64,000 nt of DNA, taken from positions 21,850,449-21,914,448 of the forward strand of contig NC_037590.1 of the NCBI RefSeq assembly GCF_003073045.1, given 5' to 3'. This DNA comes from Pomacea canaliculata. Its lineage: Eukaryota; Mollusca; Gastropoda; Architaenioglossa; Ampullariidae. Both the position numbers and the translations under genes were made by a program. Under the pieces are notes generated by a model. That model did not search any database and was not told the origin of the DNA. It saw only the letters and a list, made by a program, of their open reading frames with translations. Shown here in pieces: positions 51,503-61,409 of the stretch (its first letter is position 1; the number at the start of each line of letters is the position of its first letter).

Positions 51503-51613
51503 CGCGACGCCGATGAGACGACGAGACGAGTGATAAGATCGACCGGGGTTGTGAGGACTGCGTTGTACGGACACCGAGGCTTGCAGGAAACGGCCGCCAT
51601 TTGATAAATCCAT
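51503..51613 (-). CDS. Possible first coding exon of an unidentified gene
   Basis: ATG at 51613 opens 37 codons (MDLSNGGRFLQASVSVQRSP, then HNPGRSYHSSRRLIGVA) and ends exactly at a good donor, GCG|GTAAGACC. The ATG context (AAAAATGG) is acceptable and the local sequence is GC-rich (atggcggccgttt). No downstream exon was identified toward lower coordinates, and the peptide matches nothing I know. The long ORF past the donor is probably intron. Confidence 0.25.
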
Positions 51614-52397
51614 TTTTTGTTCATCGGCGATCTTGTTACAGTATTTTTTTAATTTGCCCGAATATTAAGGCTATGACGCAAGAAGGTAAATAGATAAACC
51701 AAAGTTAATTTGTTAGTTCTCAGTTAGAACTTGTCTGGTTTGCAAAATCTTAACTGACAAGGCTATATCTATCTATAAAACTGCCTTAAGATTCTTTAAT
51801 TTAGTTGGAAAGCTGCACATGATAAATGCACATGACAAGTCATCTGAAATATTAGAATGATAACAGAGTCCGCAGTGAACTCTAGGAAATTCTCTTCTGC
51901 TTCGTCCTAATGGCGCATAGCCGGCTACCTCAAGATGTTCAGTGGTGTTCACTAAGGACCTTCATAGATACCCTGAAATGGGGTCGACTCTCACACCTGC
52001 AAAGTACGAGAACATTCTACAGAAACAAATCCACAGAGGATAACGTGCACTGTACAGGTAATTTCTTCGATAGGTCTCACCTTTCCAACATGGCGATGTC
52101 TTCGTTCTCAAGGAGTGCAAGAAGGTCAGCGCACTAAAAGTGATCTTCAAGTGTTTAAGTGTGTTTACGAGATTTTTCAAGATCAAAGGATTGGTTGATT
52201 ATTGGTGTTTTAAGCCGAGTCAGCAGTTACAAGGCTAGTTTAACGACTAGATTACGTGAAAACATGTGCAATATCCAGAAAAAATTGCGTCTGAGAGACG
52301 AGGTACGAACCCATGTCCCAGGTTCTTCACTATCTTGATAACAGCAGCACTGCTGGAAAATTCTATATCGGAATCAGTTCTCTTGTTTTTTTTTCTT
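51614..52397. other. Non-coding sequence
   Basis: No recognisable exon on either strand; the ORFs at 51910-52186 lack motifs. Confidence 0.35.
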
Positions 52398-52476
52398 GCG
52401 CGCGCACTCACGTACACACACATATACATACACATGCACATATACATACATACACATATATATATATATAAATATA
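52398..52476. repeat. (CA)n / (TACA)n / (TA)n compound microsatellite
   Basis: cgcgcgcactcacgtacaca passes into cacatatacatacacatgca and then tatatatatata. Confidence 0.9.
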
Positions 52477-52529
52477 TGGGCTAAAACACGCGCACATGCA
52501 CGAGTTACTTTCGTGTATACGAGAAGACT

Positions 52530-52692
52530 AAACCTCCACTTGATACACTAGGATGCTCACACACAGACACACAGAGAGCACACACCAAACCTCCACCTGA
52601 TACACTAGGATGCTCACACACAGACACACAGAGAGCACACACCAAACCTCCACCTGATACACTAGGATGCTTACACACAGACACACAGAGAG
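52530..52692. repeat. 57-bp minisatellite, about 2.8 copies
   Basis: Units start at 52530, 52587 and 52644 with aaacctccac(c/t)tgatacac, then taggatgct(c/t)acacacag. The first two units differ at one position by eye. The third diverges at its end (gagagtctc instead of gagagcacac). Near identity suggests recent amplification or an assembly-sensitive locus. Confidence 0.95.
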
Positions 52693-54839
52693 TCTCTTTA
52701 AACCATCAAACTCTAAAACTTCAAGAAATGCACGACACAGACAAGCACTGTGGTTCTCTTCAACATCTTGCGGCAGGATGTAAGTTCAGTCTCATCTGAT
52801 CGCAAGAGCCTCACAAAAAACATCTTTCTACCAGTTCTGAAACTTATCATCGACATCAACTTCAGAAAAAAAAAATGAGGCTGTCGAAAACACGCTGAAA
52901 AAAAAAAACAGCTCTTAAACAGAAACCCTACCTCGAGAGTAATTAGCCCCGAATGTATAGACACCGCGTCTGTGCATCTTTCATTCCCCAAAGAAACCTA
53001 CGCTTTCACAAATTTTCGCTCTCATTTGCTTTTATGGTAGCTGGTGGGTCTTCGAAGCTTCCAGCTTATTCATTCAATCACCTCGTCAAAGCTTGTCGGC
53101 ATCTCCGCTGGACGGCAGCTTCTTTTGCACTCGGTGACTTCCCGAGATTGATCTCCCACACATCCTCTTGATGTCCACAATAGTGAAGACGGCAACAGAA
53201 TACAACTGTAGTCGATCTGCTGACTCCGATTTAATATGCGCAGTGACTTGGGATAATATTTCGAGCTATAGACGATGTTGATAACGATGATACGGACAGA
53301 AGGATGTGTATAAAAATTACTTTCTCTTTACTCGGAAGGAAAAAGAAAAATTTTGCTTCAGTTTCAGTCTTTGAAAAAGTTCGGTCTGATTGTGTACTCA
53401 ACTGTTTCTTATACTTTCATCGACATTTTTTCAAACTCGTAGAAGTCGAAGATGAAAAAAAGGCAAGGTGTCAATTTATTGTTAAATCGAAAAGAAGAAG
53501 TCTTGAAAGGAAACAAGTCTCTTCTGGAGGTTTGGAAACAGGGTTAACCTCACTTCCCATGACGTCGCGAAACAAAGCTCTCTGATTGGACGACGCCTCA
53601 TTAGCATATGACTGAAGGTTTTTCATTGGTTCAGTGACCTCAGTAGTTAGAATTTTAGTCAATTCACAAATGCTTTTACTCTTAGCAATATTCACAACGA
53701 ATGTTTTTGTATCATGTTATAGAGCTCTGTCCTCTCAGTTTGGCAGCAGCTTGGAGGTGAGTTGTCTACCCCTGGTTCGCTTCGATGTCTGTGTCGACGT
53801 AAGCAGTAAACATAAGCTTCCAAAATAGAAAGAGCCCACAGGGGTGTGGCGTGTTGCTTTTGTCAAGTATGCTGCTCGGCATAACACAGATAAGCAATCT
53901 CATCTTGAACAAAGCTGTTTATCACTCCTAATCTCAGCAGGTCCATACAGCATGCTGATTTGAAAGTTTATGTTCATACAAATGTTGGGGGCTTCCTGCC
54001 GATATCATCAGCTCAGCCTCCTCCCTGGGCCACCATTCATCGTCCCACCCACCCATCCACCACTCACTCACACACATGGTGAAAAAAGTCTGCTTCACTT
54101 TCATGGAACAAGGAACAGTTCTTTGACCTTTAACCTCAGGATTCAAGAGTCAGAAATGAAGAGAGAAAGAGAAATTTAGTCATTGTAGGAATAAAACTAC
54201 CAGAATCCACTGCTATATTTTCTCCAAAAGCAAAACTTGTCATGAAAGGGTGTCCGATGCACCTCTCTACATTATTTTTGTTCTCATTTTCGGATTTTTG
54301 TTTTAAGTCGAGGATACAAAAGAACGACCAAGACACATGTAATATAGCCCATGCCCATCCTAGGCTGAGGTAAGTTATGACCACGCCTGAGCAGCCTGAA
54401 TGTATTTCAGCAAATCCCAAAAACTCTTCTCACTTTCACAATTTTATCCCATCTCTGTCCCATCTCTCACACACGCGCGCGTAAACACGCACGCGCAGCT
54501 GACTGCACCCTCTACCTTGTGGATGCTGAACCGTAAACCTCGCCGCAGGCGCGAAAATGAAATCCAGACATGCTATTGATCCTCCACATGTTTACTTCAA
54601 CGAGAGCTAACAGTCACCTAGACTGCATCTGCACACTGTCTTGCCACACCGCCGTGCTATTCTTTATTTATTTATTGAACACTGTGCTAGTCCAGCTCTC
54701 GGTGAAAGAGAAAAACCCACAGGAGTGGCTTCGCAATAATTTGCTGTCTCGACTCTCGTGTCTGCCAGTCGCGAGAACAAACAGAAAATTTGTAAACATG
54801 ACAGAAAAGATGCAGACTCCGCCAATGTCAACTTTATCG
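52693..54839. other. Non-coding sequence, no gene seen
   Basis: No exon recognised. A-runs at about 52867-52875 and 52900-52909, and a GT/CG-rich patch at about 54470-54500. ORFs here have no motif or splice continuity. Confidence 0.35.
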
Positions 54840-54876
54840 AAAAAAACAAAACAAAAACAAAACAAATCAAGAACAA

Positions 54877-54905
54877 AAGAAAGAAAGAAAAAAAAAAGAA
54901 AAAAA

Positions 54906-54988
<83 letters not shown>
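54877..54988. repeat. (AAAG)n tetranucleotide tract
   Basis: About 20 tandem AAAG units (about 54905-54987) preceded by A-rich imperfect units. A pure purine strand over 100 bases. Long Lys/Glu or Phe/Leu/Ser ORFs on either strand are artefacts of the repeat. Confidence 0.97.
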
Positions 54989-57447
54989 CATCCAAGAACA
55001 TCAATGCCAGGTCATCGCGAGCTCTATCCAGGGAACCATCTGATGCTGAGGATGGCAGTTATCTGGCAATGCGGGTGTGGCGTCGGCGCAGCGACTAAAA
55101 TTAGAAAATAAAATGACAGTCGAGTGACAAAGTGACACTGGGTGAGGGTAAGATCTCAAGATGCCTGTTGGCACATCCGCCGATCGCAGACGATGGGGTT
55201 TATATCTACATCGCATTAGCCGAAGCCTTTTTATGTTAAGATGCTGCGGGCGGATCTTGCCTGGATGCTGGACAAGCGATGGAGTGAGTGGCTCACTGTC
55301 GCTCAATTATTCAATCTGTGTGGCGGCCATGTGCTGCCGTGGACCACAGCCACTGGTGATCATGGATGTAGAGTGCAGTCACAGTAGTGGTCGTCCTCTA
55401 CTCCTTTGTCCTGTTGCTTGTAGTTGTTTGATTATGAACCCACTGACCTCCTGTCTGTCTCCATGTTTCTCCCTCACACTGCATTTTTGTTGCATTGGTA
55501 TATTATTTGGTATATTATTTCTGCTGTGTTGATGGAGACTGGACTTTCGATGTGTGAAGACCTGCAATTCACAAAAAGTGAGTTTGAGAGAGAGAGAAAG
55601 AAAGAGAGAACATACAGATTGTTTTTGTAATGAATTGAACCCAATAATGCCAAGAGTATTTGCACTCAAGTTGGCCTTTAAGTTCTCCTTAGAGATGACT
55701 GGCGACGAACGACTTATCAATAAAGAAAAGATCTCTTTATTTATGAATTTATTACTAAAAGCGCTTTATGACTCAGTAAAATATTGTTAAACTTGTGAGA
55801 CCGTAATTATGTTTGCACGATGGTCATACGAAGACTTTGCCTAACTTTGTCACATATTCCCCAAACATACACAGCAACTATTATTTGTTTGGTACTTTTC
55901 GTACAACTCTATGTATTTCACTTTAATTGTCGGCTTGACTCTTCTGGTTTTGATGTCTTCTCCTCTTTACAGTCCCTGAACCACATCTGTAGGAAGGAGG
56001 GAGGGTTGTAAACATTGTTAGCAACCCACATCCAATCTCGGTTAGTTGCAGATGCCAGACCTTGTTTCTCGTGAATTTCTTGAGTAGATCAAACGAAAAT
56101 GCTGCGGCTGATGTGGCAGGTAAAAACTGGCAGCAGACGATGGGCGCCTGTCTCAGCAAAGCCTGTGAAGTGAGCAGATTCTTATGTGGGTGTCCTGATG
56201 ACAACAAACAGTGCGGGCTTTGATGTGATTGTGTTGAATAATTCATTGAGAGGTTATGTTTTGTGGGAAGATTGTTACAAATTATTTCAAATGTTGTCAA
56301 TAAAACCAGCTTTTTGGATTTTTTGTGGGTCAGAATTCCAATTCTTTATTTTCATTTGTACAGTTTGTTTCACAGTTTTCAATCCTTATCGTTTGACAGT
56401 GTTAACTTCATTCTCTGTTAATGTTTTCTAATATTGAGCCAGAAATCGGACACAGAAGGAAAGCTATGAATTTAAAAAAGTTGAATAACTCTTTGTGCTT
56501 AAAACGATTTGCATCAAAATACGCCATTTTTGTTGTCAGAGCTGGCACAAAGGAAAAAAAAAGATTGATACAAAATTAATTTTCTTTAAAAAAAAATAAG
56601 TAGGCTCTGTCCAAAACCCTAGAAATCCACGCTTTATTAATCGAAAGGATATGGCATGTAAAGTAAACAATCCTAAACAATTTTAAAGTCATTGTTGAGT
56701 GGGATAAAATGACAATATTTCTAGCTAGAAAATACTCATCCTTCCACCTCTCTCTCTCACACGTAAATGCAACACATAAGTGAGTCAATTTGATAACTTA
56801 TTAAAAAATATATGCTTTAAGGATACTCTTGCTGGATACTGTCAAGCTTACATTTGTATACCTTTATCATTAAATACTCTCGCCTCAGTTGGAGACTCTT
56901 TATAATTAAATTGCTCCTCCTCTCTGAATGGAATATTCAGGACAGACTGTCAACTTGTATGCTGTATCTATATTACAGAGGTGTGCGTTGTTCGTACCTC
57001 AGCCCTGCTAACAGCACGGACAGCATGTAACCGGAAGAACTTTAAGGATACTCCCTTCGCGGGTATCCTCCACGCAGCTAATTACATAGGTCCATAGCGT
57101 GGGGGGTAAAAATGAATGCTTCTCAGTGAGTTTTTACTGGTTCTTTCATTAAATGGATCTTTTTTTTTCTTTGGTTCTGGAGAACGGATTAGTCACTTAT
57201 GTGAGTGCAATAATAATGATGATGGTGATGATGAGGTCGCGCTCACTTGAAAGGACCCACCCGGATCAGTTACCAGTCGTTGTCAATATGACTTTTCAAG
57301 AGACGTGCTGATAATTACGCTTACGTAATTTTTCAGTTATCGACCCTTTGAAGTCTTTTCCGGTCAGTGTCATGTCACTGTTAAATGTAAGCAGCTTGAT
57401 CACTGGCTTGGTCCTGGGTTACAGCGTCCTGCGCCCTGTCTCCATTC
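54989..57447. other. Non-coding sequence, no gene seen
   Basis: No recognisable exon. A short inverted repeat (aggatac...gtatcct, 7-bp arms, about 57043-57068) and a (GAT)n-like patch at about 57215-57235 are the only structure noted. Confidence 0.35.
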
Positions 57448-57605
57448 AAGGGGTTATTGTGGTCCAGTCCTGGGGCCGTGAGTATGATGCAGAGGTAGCG
57501 TTACCTTGGGGTCATAGCGCCCTTTGTTATTTCTCCATGTGAGGGGGTTGCTATGGTCCAGTTCTGGGACGTATTCATGAAGCAGAGATAACATTATCTC
57601 GGGTA
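57448..57605. repeat. Tandem duplication of a 93-bp segment next to the LTR element
   Basis: The segment aaggggttattgtggtccag, then tcctggg...gagtatgatgcagaggtagc (about 57448) is repeated in diverged form from about 57541 (gagggggttgctatggtccag, then ttctggg...tattcatgaagcagagataac). Period is about 93 bases. Confidence 0.7.
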
Positions 57606-57797
57606 AGCTTTGGACATGAAACGCTGCGGGGCCACACAACTTGAAAAAAGGGGGCTGTGACAATGGCTATGATTAAAGAGGACTGGCTTGGGTTGTAGGT
57701 GAAGCAAACCCAGGGGTACTAACGCAGCTCTGTAACTGCAGCCCCAAAAGATGCACAGCGCGTGCGCAGTGTGCTGCTGTACGACCGTAAAGCCGAT

Positions 57798-59563
57798 TGT
57801 CACAACCACGTCACACACTGACGTCACGCGCGTTCACACAACACAAAACACAACGATCTGCCAATGGGCTTCTCGTGTACTTTACTGAAAAAAAAAAGCC
57901 CTTACTTATCCTCTCTCTCGGGGAAAGTGGGTCAAAGGTCTGGTAGACCCGATAACAAATTAAACACAACAACAAAGCATAAACATTCACTAGCTATCCA
58001 ATGCACATGACATTCAGCACACTGTCCTCTCTCCACGGTGGTAGTCCACCGTGCCAGTCCAATTCCCGCGGTGTGATAACAATACAAAGCGCCACTCTGG
58101 AAATAAGTCTCGCGCACACATAGTTTCTCAGATATTGCATATAAAGATTAACACTTACAGTTACTGGTTTACTCACGTCTCTTCCGCGACATAAAAGTCC
58201 GATCTCTGGGGCACGAACGCTCCTTCACTGTCCACGGCGAACGTACAGACTCACTTACACACACAACACCTATTCCAATAGAATCCCAGTTCTCCCTCGC
58301 AGTCCACGGCGAGTGTTCAGGTCGTCTTACACATGAAAACACATATTCCAACGGACTCTCTATAGCCAGCTCACACGAGGCTATCCACTGGAGAACACAT
58401 ACCACACGACACTGGGGTCGCGGACGCTTCCGACTCGTACACCAAAACTTCCCGCGTCTCGGCGGCTTCTTTGGGAACACACACTCCCAATGGATCCTTC
58501 ACCAGCTCACGCTGCCGTTGGATTCCTTCAGAGTTCTCTCCCTCCTAGGTTCTCGCAGAGGTTATCTCTCTCTCTCCCGTAGGTTCTCTCAGGAGTTCTC
58601 TCAGGAGTTCTCTCATACGTTCCTTGTCTGGGCAAGCAACTCGCTCCACTATTCCTGGTCTCCGTAAGTTCTCTCACCATAAGTTCTCGCAGGGGTTATC
58701 TCTCTCTCTCTCCCGTAGGTTCTTTCATCATAAGTTCCTTGACTAGGCCAGGAACTCAAACCACTCATTCCCGGTCCCTGTAACCACACGTACAGCAAGA
58801 CCCTCCGACTTGGCGGTTTCGTTGGGAATCCTCATCATAAGTTCCTTCTTCATAAGTTCCTCTCAGCATAAGTTCCTCTCAGCATAAGTTCCTCTCAGCA
58901 TAAGTTCCTCTCATTCCCGGTCCCTGTAACCACACGTACAGCAAGACCATCCGACTTGGCGGTTCGTTGGGAATCCTCACCATAAGTTCCTCTCAGCATA
59001 AGTTCCTCTCATTCCCGGTCCCTGTAACCACACGTACAGCAAGACCATCCGACTTGGCGGTTTCGTTGGGAATCCTCACCATAAGTTCTCTCAGCATAAG
59101 TTCCTGTAACTCGGTGGTTAATTAATGTACTGAATTTATATCCTACTACATATTGTGCCAAAACTTCAAGTGAAAAAATATATTTACTCTAGAAAATTAA
59201 ATCATTTATATAAATCATTTAGAAACACATCTCTTTACATCCTCAATCAAAATTCACAACTTCTGCAACAATTAATCTGTTACCTTGACTAGGCAAGGAA
59301 CTTAAACCTCTCATTCCCGGTCCCTGTAACCACACGTACAGCAGGACCATCCGACTTGGCGGTTTCGTTGGGAATGCTCATACACTGTTCTCCAAGCCCA
59401 AGCTTGGGGTGAACTTTTGCTCACTACTTTTGTCTGGTTTGCACGAGAATTTCATTTTAACACTGGCCGGTCACTTCTCTCAGACTCACTCGCTATCCAC
59501 GTGACCAAGGGAAACAACTCTCGTCCCTGACACAATACATGTACACAACACACGTCCCTGACA
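57798..59563 (-). repeat. 3' LTR of the element (1,766 bp)
   Basis: Direct repeat of 62397-64000, starting TGTCACAACC and ending ...GTCCCTGACA in plus orientation. The inner edge abuts the polypurine tract. LTRs of this length are long for an animal element. Much of the half nearer the internal region consists of reiterated units. Short ORFs inside it have identical twins in the other LTR and are not genes. Confidence 0.95.
58766..59400. repeat. Tandem/dispersed subrepeats inside the LTR
   Basis: A module beginning cattcccggtccctgtaacc and running through gacttggcggtttcgttggg starts at 58766, 58912, 59010 and 59312. The 2nd and 3rd are 98 bases apart. Between modules the 16-bp word cataagttcctctcag is repeated in tandem (about 58850-58912). 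The second LTR has the same arrangement from 63365. Confidence 0.92.
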
Positions 59564-59577
59564 TTCCTCCCCCCTTA
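59564..59577 (-). promoter_or_regulatory. Polypurine tract of the LTR element
   Basis: Minus strand TAAGGGGGGAGGAA directly abuts the TGTCAGGG start of the 3' LTR. This is the expected position and composition for the primer of plus-strand DNA synthesis. Confidence 0.9.
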
Positions 59578-59604
59578 CAAAAAAAATGTTCACATTTTTC
59601 AGTA

Positions 59605-59742
59605 CTAAGATGTCTCACCACAGTCCCAAGGGATCTCTTGATCCGCCTCCACGCGCGACAAGACGTCCGCTAACTTACTACAAGTACCCTTAATAGATTC
59701 CCCTTGGAAGTGGTATTCTATCCTTACAGAGTCATGTAAAGA
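59605..59742 (-). pseudogene. Possible remnant of a pol (RNase H region) segment
   Basis: A 45-codon open stretch, no ATG, overlaps the gag-like stop codon in another frame. It contains SVRIEYHFQG and later KLADVLSRVEADQEIP. The A-D-x-L-S-R motif after an R-I-E-Y-like strand marks the end of the RNase H domain in Gypsy-type pol. The position just before the polypurine tract suggests what is left of a deleted pol. It is short, so chance resemblance is possible. Confidence 0.35.
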
Positions 59743-61409
59743 TTAGCTTGACAGATCAGCTTGCCAGTTGTTTTTTTCTTGAGAGCTCTCACAATTTTCT
59801 TCTTATTTTTGCCCTCTGGATCGAAACTTAACAGCAGATATCCTAATTCTTTGAAAGTTGTCCCATAATAGTCCTCTGAAAATGCTCGTTTTTTTGTGAC
59901 TTTTCCCAGAGCTGTCTTGAGTTCTTTGAAGGTCTGATGAACCTCAAACTCTTTGGTCAAGGTGCCAATGTCTGTCGTCGTTTCCTCTATCTCACTCGAC
60001 ATCTGATGTCTCATGTTCAGATACACCTCTTTAGTTTTTCTCTCGTCATCGTAGATTCGTTTAAATTCTCTTATCAGTTTTGTCAATCGTTCCACCACTT
60101 TGTTAGTCTCAGCATTTGCTATCTCCACTTCCAGAGATTTTTCTTTTGTTACAGTATTATCAAGTTCTTTCTTCATACTTTCGTTACGTTCCTTGAAGAA
60201 TTTGATTTCCGCTAAGGCTTTCTGAAGGTCATCGGACTGTTTCTTATGACCTAATTCAAGTTCACGAACTTTTTCTTCAAAGTCACCAACTGTGATCCAC
60301 TGTTGTTTACACATTTCATCTCTTTCTTTTCGCCAAACCTCTGTCTCAGTCTTAAGCCGAATAATTTCTTTGTCCCGGTCACTAATTTCTCTCTGCAATC
60401 TGTGTTCACTATGTTTTGTATTTTCTTTAAAGTTCTGTAAACTTTGTTGTACCGCTTTGATTTCGTCACTCAGGTCGTTGATTTTGTGGTTCAGTTCTTC
60501 ATGAACCTCCTGAAGAGTTGATTCTCTCTGTATTGACGGCTGTTGCGTTTGTGACACACGTTGAGCATTGGTTCTCTCAGACTCTAGATAATGAGGAGTA
60601 GTTTCCCTGCTAACATTTACTTGGTATCTGTGTTCTTGTGCTCTTTCTCTTCTGTTTGAGGCTGTAAACATAGGAGTGACACTTGCCGGAGACGGGTTCT
60701 CCTTTCTCAGGGTAGCTTCATTGCTGTTTATGTATCGAGCTCTATGGTATTGACAATACCTGGCTATGTGTCCATATGCTTCACAGGTGTAACATTGGCG
60801 CTGTGATGTCCATCGATGCCGATTGCCAGAAGATGGGGCATCTTTCTGGTTCTTCCTTCTCAGTATAACTTTATTGGGTCCTAGGTGTTGAGCTCTCTGA
60901 TAGAGACAGTTCCGGGCAATGTGACCATATCGTTTACAATTGTAGCATTGCCTCTGAGAAGACCCTAGTGTGTTGACACACACTCTGGCAATGTGTCCGA
61001 GTCCCTTGCATGCGTAACACTTGATCTTACTATTGAAGGTTGAAGACCTCTTCTCTGGTGTATAGCGATCTCTTGAGGAACAATCGTGACACCGCGTGCT
61101 CTCTCCTGCACCCTGGCTCACAGCGGCGAATTCCGAACCGTCACCTTGTTCGGCTTCAGCTTCTCTTTCTAATCTGTCTACTGTTCTCTCACTTGATAAT
61201 CTTTCTGCTTCCTTTTTTTTCGCTAACCTATTCCTTTCTTCTCTCTTGGCTAACCATTCTGCCTCTTCTCTATCTGCTTCTTCGTCGTATCTCTCAAGAC
61301 ACTGTAGGACGTATTGTTGCAGGGTACTATCAGTGTAGCCCAGTTTCTGACCCTGGGCTATGAGACTGGGTACGTCCGGTAACTCCATATCAAATGCAAC
61401 TAGTAACAA
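59724..61409 (-). CDS. Gag-like protein: leader, three CCHC zinc knuckles, long coiled coil (561 aa)
   Basis: Uninterrupted ORF filling most of the element's internal region. Residues about 8-80: a leader (MELPDVPSLIAQGQKLGY) then a highly charged Glu/Arg/Lys helix, like the N-terminus of mollusc Gypsy-type gag proteins. Zinc knuckles of CX2CX4HX4C form: C131-C134-H139-C144, C155-C158-H163-C168, C206-C209-H214-C219; these bind nucleic acid. Knuckles 2 and 3 sit in a 51-residue internal duplication. Residues about 296-480 are heptad-like coiled coil; about 500-550 end in a basic tail (KKKIVRALKKKTTGK). No capsid fold or protease motif is recognisable between leader and knuckles, which is unusual because gag knuckles normally follow the capsid. 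M8 could be the real start, since the leader pattern begins there. Probably packages the element's RNA. Confidence 0.85.
   Translation of the reverse strand: MLLVAFDMELPDVPSLIAQGQKLGYTDSTLQQYVLQCLERYDEEADREEAEWLAKREERNRLAKKKEAERLSSERTVDRLEREAEAEQGDGSEFAAVSQGAGESTRCHDCSSRDRYTPEKRSSTFNSKIKCYACKGLGHIARVCVNTLGSSQRQCYNCKRYGHIARNCLYQRAQHLGPNKVILRRKNQKDAPSSGNRHRWTSQRQCYTCEAYGHIARYCQYHRARYINSNEATLRKENPSPASVTPMFTASNRRERAQEHRYQVNVSRETTPHYLESERTNAQRVSQTQQPSIQRESTLQEVHEELNHKINDLSDEIKAVQQSLQNFKENTKHSEHRLQREISDRDKEIIRLKTETEVWRKERDEMCKQQWITVGDFEEKVRELELGHKKQSDDLQKALAEIKFFKERNESMKKELDNTVTKEKSLEVEIANAETNKVVERLTKLIREFKRIYDDERKTKEVYLNMRHQMSSEIEETTTDIGTLTKEFEVHQTFKELKTALGKVTKKRAFSEDYYGTTFKELGYLLLSFDPEGKNKKKIVRALKKKTTGKLICQANLYMTL

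Noticed and set aside
54570..55111. 157- and 117-codon ORFs rich in Lys/Glu/Arg, and the antisense Phe/Leu/Ser ORF
   Set aside because: They translate the (AAAG)n tract; coding content outside the repeat is not protein-like.
58169..58480. 103-codon ORF inside the LTR, with an identical copy at 62768-63079
   Set aside because: Identical only because the LTRs are identical; no known domain and it lies in the untranscribed or untranslated part of the element.
59937..61363. Plus-strand ORFs opposite the gag-like gene
   Set aside because: Shadow frames of a 561-codon minus-strand ORF whose orientation is fixed by the primer-binding site and polypurine tract.
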